Part shown: positions 58,073 to 64,000 of the stretch, one piece after another
How positions within the stretch are numbered: the first letter of the stretch is position 1
Layout: every line of letters begins with the position of its first letter
NCBI RefSeq assembly: GCF_021462225.1
Contig: NC_061804.1
Location: 5,564,740-5,628,739, forward strand
Length of the DNA: 64,000 nucleotides
Reading direction: 5' to 3'
From: Girardinichthys multiradiatus
Lineage: Eukaryota; Chordata; Actinopteri; Cyprinodontiformes; Goodeidae
Translations under genes and position numbers: made by a program
Notes under the pieces: model-generated
What the model saw: the letters and a program-made list of their open reading frames with translations, nothing else
What the model was told of the DNA's origin: nothing
The model's database searches: none

Positions 58073-58589
58073 ATTTTCTTTATTGTCGACCACATCAAAC
58101 TCACAGATTGTTGTTTTGGATTTTAGTTTGGTGTTTAAACTGATTAGTTTTATGGATTATCCTATTACAGTGGGACAAGTGTTTTCACTCCAGCAGTTGT
58201 CAGACTATAATTTCTGAAAGACGCATTGCAGAATAAACTATGCTACATACAAAATTTAAATATGATTATATGATGATGATACTGCATCAGCAAATACATC
58301 ATTTAAGAGGAAGAAAGGCCAAAAAACAACCAGGAACCAGAACAACTAAAGGGTAAAATCTCTTTAGGGTGTTGCTGCATCTTCTAAATGTTAGCGAGTT
58401 TAAATAATGCTAATTTCCTAAAATTGAAATAGTTATAGTGGATTTCATTTTGTGGTTAGTATCTTTAATAAATAAACTCCTTAAAAAGGTCATTATAAAG
58501 CAAGTGCATCAGGTTTAAAACTTTTGCATAGTAGTGACTTTAAGAATATTTGTATTTACTTGACAGACCAGCACTCTTTTGTGTTATTT
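58073..58589. other. No recognised feature
   Basis: Unassigned AT-rich sequence. Confidence 0.4.
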
Positions 58590-58815
58590 GGAAATTACAC
58601 CACATGGATTCCTCAAGGCTCCATTCTCGGGCCACTTTTATTCAAGCTCTCCCACACTCAGATTACAGTATTATAAGTATTACAATGAGCAGATGTAACT
58701 CAACAAAATATTTATGTTTCACCACAAGACCTCAGTTCCTTACATGCTCTGAGAGAGTGAGTCCACAATATCAAAGAGTAGAAGAGCCAGAAGTTCTTCT
58801 ACTTTAATGCAAACA
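58590..58815 (+). mobile_element. L2-like LINE fragment
   Basis: CCTCAAGGCTCCATTCTCGGGCC encodes PQGSILGPLLF, a conserved motif just before the catalytic aspartates of L2-type reverse transcriptases. The expected downstream parts, decayed, follow: TATTTATGTTTCACCACAAGACC and TTCTTCTACTTTAATGC. The YADD block is lost in a deletion near 58660-58700. Both ends are truncated. Confidence 0.72.
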
Positions 58816-59269
58816 ACTTCAGTTATAGTTCAAACAAGGTTCAAATTGTAAGCTTGACACCTTCAGAGGAAAAAATGTAACTCACTCCATGTAAAGTCTT
58901 TTTGTGAGCACTATATGTTGTATCATGTACAGAAGAGTCCCACAAACACAGTAGTTTGTATTTCTCAGTAGTTTCTCAGTAGATAAGGGTGAGTTTCCAT
59001 TTCTGGACATCAAAACCTGCAGACTTCAAAGACTCCAATATTAAAGAAAAAGAAAAGATTAAACTTATCAGACACACCAGTTCTTATCTGGTGTGCCTGC
59101 AGGAACCTTATCTCCAATCTTGTAATCTCCAATATTTGTCCCAGGAAAACATCAGGAGTTTAATGTTAGATGAGAAACCAGCAGCCTACCACAACAGTGA
59201 CTGGGCACCTTAAAACTTGTTTCAGCATCAAGGATTACAATTTCACAAGTTTGCACTAAAAATAATTTT
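58816..59269. other. No recognised feature
   Basis: Unassigned. CACACCAG and CTGGTGTG near 59074-59096 form an 8-bp hairpin. Confidence 0.4.
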
Positions 59270-59464
59270 TTATTGGTTTCATGTAATTTTCAAATTTTCT
59301 GAGAAACCAAATGCTGGGTTTGGGTTTAATCATAAATATTCAAATAAATAATCACTCTGCCTGTAATTAATCCATATAATATACAGGTTTCTCTTTTGGA
59401 TTGAATTATTGAAATAAATTCCCTTCTTATTGAAATTCAAAAACACTGAGAAGCACCTGTATAT
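59270..59464 (+). mobile_element. Tc1 family 4 right terminal fragment
   Basis: TTTCTGAGAAACCAAATGCTGGG, AATATACAGGTTTCTC, GAATTATTGAAATAAAT and the terminus GAAGCACCTGTATA match the right inverted-repeat region of the family at 17.7 and 50.9 kb. No transposase sequence is attached. Confidence 0.68.
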
Positions 59465-60189
59465 GAAAGACAACTGAAACAGTAAAATAACTCGAAGACA
59501 AACGACCACAGAGACATGAATCCACAGTGTTGCAGAAAGTCAAACTGCTTGTTCCACCATTGAGTCATAAATACTGCATCGTGACCCACCTGTCTACCTC
59601 CAGCCACCGGGCAGTGTGTATCCTGCAGCATCATCAGACCAACTTTTGTATCCACAAAAAAGGAGCAAAATATGATATAGGATTTGTTGTAGAAGGTCAA
59701 GAAGGAGCAGGGCAGCCAGCAGACCTGATGTCAGCAAGTTTTATGCTTCCTATTCTAAGAAGTGATTAATGGTGGCACCAGAACTAACTCAAAGTTAATG
59801 TTGAGCGGGTTGTGGTTCATATTGACTAAACTTTATGTGCTATTAAGCTGTGCAACTAGGGCCCCAAAGGCATTTCTTAAAACCGCCCAACTGAAGGCTT
59901 TGAATCACGGTGTTTGTTTAGTCAGTTGTATTTCAGGGTAACGTGTCCTCACAGGTGGAATCTACAAACAGCTGCAGAGTCTAAATAGCAACTAATAGAC
60001 ATTACCTGTCCAGGAGAAACCGGAAAAAAAAGACCAACAGTTCAAAAACTAAAGAAATGAAACAGGTTTGGGTTCTGCCAGCAGAGGGAGGCCAGCTGGG
60101 ACAGGTGAGGAATCAGTCAATCAATCAATCAACTGGTATGGCAGGAAATCAAACCATAACCTTTCAAATCCGTGGCACACCCTGAGATG
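59465..60189. other. No recognised feature
   Basis: Unassigned. A short (TCAA)n tract lies near 60116-60131. Confidence 0.4.
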
Positions 60190-60475
60190 GGTAACCTGCC
60201 CACGCCTACTGCTAACCTACCACCTAAACTGACAGGCCAGGCAGTCAGAGAGCACTCTGGGAGAGAAAACTCTGATGGAGCTGCAAAGATCTACAGCTCA
60301 GGTGGGAAAACTAGTTGATGACTATTAGTGGTGCATATACACAAATCTGGACTTTTGTTGAACGGTGGAGAGACCTTTCCCATAGTCCCTCTAGGGAACA
60401 CAGCAAACATGTAGAAAAATAAGCTCTGGTCAGATGAGATCAACATGTAACTTTTGTTACTGTGTATCCAAATCA
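60190..60475 (+). mobile_element. Tc1-like transposon relic (family 3)
   Basis: CCACCTAAACTGACAGGCCAGG at 60220, GAGCTGCAAAGATCTACAGCTC near 60280, CAGGTGGGAAAACTAG, AACACAGCAAACATGTAGAAA at 60398 and GCTCTGGTCAGATGAGATCAAC at 60423 (first catalytic aspartate region) match the family at 10152 and 34480. It ends before the second aspartate. Confidence 0.82.
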
Positions 60476-61754
60476 ACAAAGAATAACAGCAGGAAAATTA
60501 AAGATCTAGACTGGAACGAGCAGAGTCCAGACTGAAAACCTGAGGGGTCACATGACCAGGGCTTCCATCATAATCTGAGCAGAACGTCGGTAAGGTAGGG
60601 TGGGTAAATATTACGAAGTCAAGCCATGCTTATAAACCCTTTCTAAACTTAAATTAGAAACAAAATGTGCTTAGATGTTTTAGTTGAATTGTGCACACAT
60701 CTCTGCAAGTGTCTTCAGTAATAGGTGATACTTTAAAAGTAAAATATTGCTGATTTCTGTTTAGAGAACAAGCGAAGAAATGTCAACCCCCTTTACCCTC
60801 CTATTGTCTGAAGTTCCTTCAGAAATGGTTGTAATTCCTGGAAAGATGACTTTTCACCTGAGTCAGATTAGAGATTGCTGAAAACTAGAATTTAAAGTTT
60901 GTGCATGGAACGGCTGAAGATAAGAATAAATGACACCACTTAGCTTTCAAAAGGCCGATACCAGCAGACACAAATCACCTTTATCAGTAGTCCAGGAGGT
61001 GGATGAATTTAATTGTGTTAAATTATTTTATCCTGAGAAAATATCAGCATTTTAGATAAATTAACAAACCCCAGCTTTTATCTCAGTTTCTGGAAGTTAA
61101 TATTTCAAACACGGCCCCTCTGTTCTGAGACGAGCATAATGGAGGCTGTTTTATGTTTTACCCTGTGGGTTGTATAACAGGTTTATGATGTGAAGCTTTC
61201 TTTTCAGATGACCATCAGGCACCAGGAGTATTCAAAGTCTTTAATCAAAATTTACTGGACTGTCTGAATATATGAGCAGTGTTATTGATGCATTAGCAAA
61301 AAGATGAATGTCTTTATTGAAACGCCACCGAAGGGATGATGGAGTCACTCCAAGGAGGGCCACTCTCGAAGTTTTCAAAACATATCACTTTTGAAACTGA
61401 GATGCGGTCTGCAATATTTTCTTTAAGGGTTCTCTGGCAGAGAGCTAATCAGTCTGAGATTCTTTACGTGTTCCCACACAGCAACTCTGCTGCTCTGCTT
61501 TATTATAGCCATCAAAGAAATTTACACCCACTTCGCTCCCATAAGCATAGAAAACAAAACACTCTGGTGCCCTGAGGTGGAGCACATTTTTCAAAACTTT
61601 TATGAATTCCTATTTACCAGGGGTGTAAATATGATCACACACGTTGACCCATTTCACTTGGCCACTCTTCCAATGGGAAACATAAGAGAACATGTCATTA
61701 AAGAAGGGTAACGTTGTGTTAATCTTAATACGTGAGAAAATGGCCACAAGAAAA
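60476..61754. other. No recognised feature
   Basis: Unassigned. The 79-codon frame at 61336-61575 has no domain. Confidence 0.4.
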
Positions 61755-62020
61755 AAGCTACCCCCCTCCTAAACTTGCCCATATCTACAGCCAGAACATA
61801 ATTAAATGGTATAAAACAATTCAAACTGCGATAAACTTGGCTGGAGGAGGACCCAGACTCAAGATGCCAACAGTGATGAGAATGGTTAGGGGGATAAAGC
61901 CATGTTTTCTGCTAATGTCTACTCAGCCTTTAAGTTAATCTGTGTCCTTTGGTCAGAGGAGTCTGAGCTTGTCAGCTACAAACACTCCATGTTGATCTGG
62001 AGTCAAACAAGAGATTAGTT
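61755..62020 (+). mobile_element. Tc1-like transposon relic (family 9)
   Basis: TTGCCCATATCTACAGCCAG at 61776 and GATGAGAATGGTTAGGGGG near 61875 match the N-terminal DNA-binding half. TTTGGTCAGAGGAGTCTGAGC at 61949 and CTACAAACACTCCATGTTGATC match the region around the first catalytic aspartate. About 150 bp between these blocks is deleted. The LINE copy that follows begins about 90 bp downstream. Confidence 0.72.
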
Positions 62021-62107
62021 AAAAAAATTATTTTGGGGGGGTTGCTAATCAGTCTGAGGCCAAGGTTCTTGGCTGGAAAAAGGTGAACTGTCCCCTTTTG
62101 GTTGGAG

Positions 62108-62519
62108 GTCAGTCTCTGCCTTAAGTGAAGGAGTTTAAGTATCTTGGTGTATTGTTTATGGGTGATGGCAGGATGGCGCCAGGCAATGCTGGGTCTGGCG
62201 TGGCAGGACTCAGCCTTAGAGATAGGGTGAGGAGCTCCACCATCTGGGGGGAGCTCAAAGTGGAGCCACTGCTACTCCACATCGAAAGGAGTCAGCTGAG
62301 GTGGTTCGGGCATCTGATCAGGAAGCCCCCTGGGCGCCTAACCTTCGAAGGTTTTTCGGGCACGTCCCACTGGCAGGAGACTCTGGGGAAAGACCCAGAA
62401 CTTACTGGAGGGACTGTATATCCTGTCTGGCCTGGGAATAGGAATGTCTGGGGTTCCCCCCTGGACCCCTGGATCCCGTTTCAGATAAGCAGAAGACAAT
62501 GGACTGATGATGGATGGGA
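62108..62519 (+). mobile_element. LINE family A, longest copy (C-terminal ORF region)
   Basis: One open frame (62125-62649) reads KEFKYLGVLF, then SLRDRVRSSTIWGELKVEPLL and the RSQLRWFGHLIRKPPGRL motif, typical of the C-terminal part of a fish LINE reverse transcriptase protein. About 60 residues expected between YLGVLF and SLRDRV are missing, so this copy carries an in-frame-compatible deletion. Beyond 62350 the frame shifts relative to the family (the GRPRTRW block is read in another frame). A GGATGGGATG-type tail ends it near 62519. Fragments occur at 1463, 9895, 16360, 39508 and 42940. Confidence 0.8.
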
Positions 62520-64000
62520 TGCCAATCATGGTGCCAGTGGTCCTTTTGTCAAAGTAGATTGCAAATTCAGAAAGGTTCTGATGAAGGCGATCAGGCCTAA
62601 ATGTTTACAGGGAATTAATAAATTTAAAACATTCACTTTAACATTTTAACTCCAATTTAAGATCATTTCATGGGGTAAATTTAATACTCATAGAACTGCA
62701 TATTTTTTAGTCTCTTGTCTTTGAAGGGAAATGGAGAGTAAAACAGTTCTGGGACCTCTATTGCTGTTTCTCTTTGAAGGTTGTTTTTAAAGTACTTAAT
62801 GAAGTTGGATCAGACAGGAAGCCTTCCTGCCAAATTCTCCCTTATCCCGTCCAACAGGACATTCTCCACTTACATGATCCTAAATGATACGTTATAATTA
62901 AATAAACCCAAAACACGGCCAGCAGACCCCCACCAGAACCACACAAGGCCCTAAGTGCTTGCAGTAATGGCTTCGTTAACAGTCCGCTCTTCTGCTACAT
63001 AATGACCCATGAAGAAACCCTCCTGCGAGCCAGTCGCTGAATGTATCTGCTCGCTTTTGGCCTGCTCCCGAAAATGTGCCTTGACACTGACAGAGTGGGA
63101 CAGGTGGCGGAGGCTGGAGTGGACGCTGAGGCTGATTGATAAACAGTCGCTCGCTGCCGCTGCGGGTCGATGGGCATCTGGTGCGCTCCAGCTGAGAATC
63201 AGGCCTGCTGAGAGGGGTCGTCAAACATCTTGCAGGTCAAAACTGGAGCAACTGAGCTGAAACTTGGTATCTGAAAGTTAATTTTCCCTGCTGAGTGCTT
63301 GATTGGTCACTGTATCAGACGGATACATGTGATTTTGCAGATGTCATCAGGCACTCATTCCATCATAATATTACAAGATACAAACCCCACACAGATGCTG
63401 TTGAGCTGAAGCCCAAAGTTGAGCAGGACGATACAAGACTCTATGAGCAGATCCCCTGCACTGTCTGCTAAGCCATCCTCACACACTAATACAATTACTG
63501 ACATTAAACCTCAGTTGGATTATACTGTTTGAAATTACCATGATGCCAAAGATGGACTTGACTGTATGCAATCTAAGAAAAAAATCATTTTCTTTTATTG
63601 TTAATTTTTAGCCTTTTGCTTTTTGCTCTCAACAGAGACCAATGTAATGATTAAAGTATCAACTCATAATGATCTTCATAATTGTTCAAAGATATAAAAA
63701 AGTGGTGTATTTGTTGTTATGGGCTGTTCATATTGTCATTAATTACCAGTTTAATTGACTTATTAGCAAAGTTTTTATTTCTGTGAGTGACAGGTCTCAG
63801 TCTCTGCCAGAAGATGAAAAGTTGGAGAACCAGTGATCTACACCCAGAAATTTAACGTAATGAAATACTTTTTAAACATTCATCCTGAGACCACTACCAT
63901 CGTTTTACTAAGAGGGGCAAAAATAAAAGTACCATTAACCCTAAAATGATTCTGGTTTATATAAATATACCCTGGTTTTGTATGTAAATAACTTATATTT
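62520..64000. other. Unassigned, with a GC-rich unique-looking block near 62980-63250
   Basis: Around 62980-63250 the sequence is GC-richer than its surroundings and open on both strands (83 and 82 codons). Neither frame has a known motif. It may be a regulatory element or an exon of an unknown gene; nothing else is recognised to the window end. Confidence 0.3.

Noticed and set aside
62125..62649. 174-codon frame as a host protein
   Set aside because: The first two thirds match the C-terminal part of a fish LINE protein. The rest is out-of-frame LINE and downstream sequence.

Overview
This 64 kb window looks like teleost fish nuclear DNA, probably from a percomorph. It is AT-rich, and no reading frame longer than about 270 codons exists; the longest is a retrotransposon remnant. 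The identifiable content is fish-type repeats: many Tc1-like transposon relics, Rex1-like and L2-like LINE fragments, several tRNA-derived SINE families, hAT elements, and LINE or SINE 3' ends carrying short tandem tails. There are no operons, Shine-Dalgarno sites, CRISPR arrays or intact RNA genes. I find no confident host protein-coding gene. The window is best read as a gene desert or part of a very large intron. The species is inferred from repeat families only.

Layout. 1-9 kb: sparse repeats, two relics of one Tc1 family, a tRNA-derived SINE, and a Rex1-like reverse transcriptase remnant at 7.47-8.33 kb. 9.2-11 kb: a stacked cluster of Tc1 relic, LINE fragment, a second Tc1 relic, and a 105-bp SINE/LINE tail inside that second relic. 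11-12.5 kb: a CRE plus TATA promoter-like module. 12.66-14.96 kb: a 2.28-kb hAT element with an 8-bp target duplication, containing a second TIR element with its own 6-bp duplication and an AT-rich foldback. 15-22 kb: LINE, Tc1 and SINE relics and a block that resembles conserved noncoding DNA. 22.7 kb: a THAP-domain relic that has lost three of its four zinc ligands. 23-31 kb: two more TATA-bearing modules and three Tc1 fragments, one of Sleeping Beauty type.

32-47 kb: a Tc1 relic interrupted by a SINE, a minus-strand Tc1 relic, LINE fragments, a possible minus-strand exon at 37.2-37.3 kb, and unique-looking sequence. 47-54 kb: four Tc1 relics, a perfect 21-bp hairpin, a complete 424-bp hAT MITE with 8-bp duplication, and SINEs. 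54-64 kb: mostly unassigned sequence with an L2-like fragment, Tc1 relics and a further LINE fragment at 62.1-62.5 kb.

Nothing here works together as a pathway. What can be read is history: repeated insertion, nesting and decay of transposons around possibly conserved noncoding blocks. Every family assignment rests on recognising known repeat sequence by eye. No database search was run, so boundaries of diverged relics are approximate unless a target-site duplication is stated.
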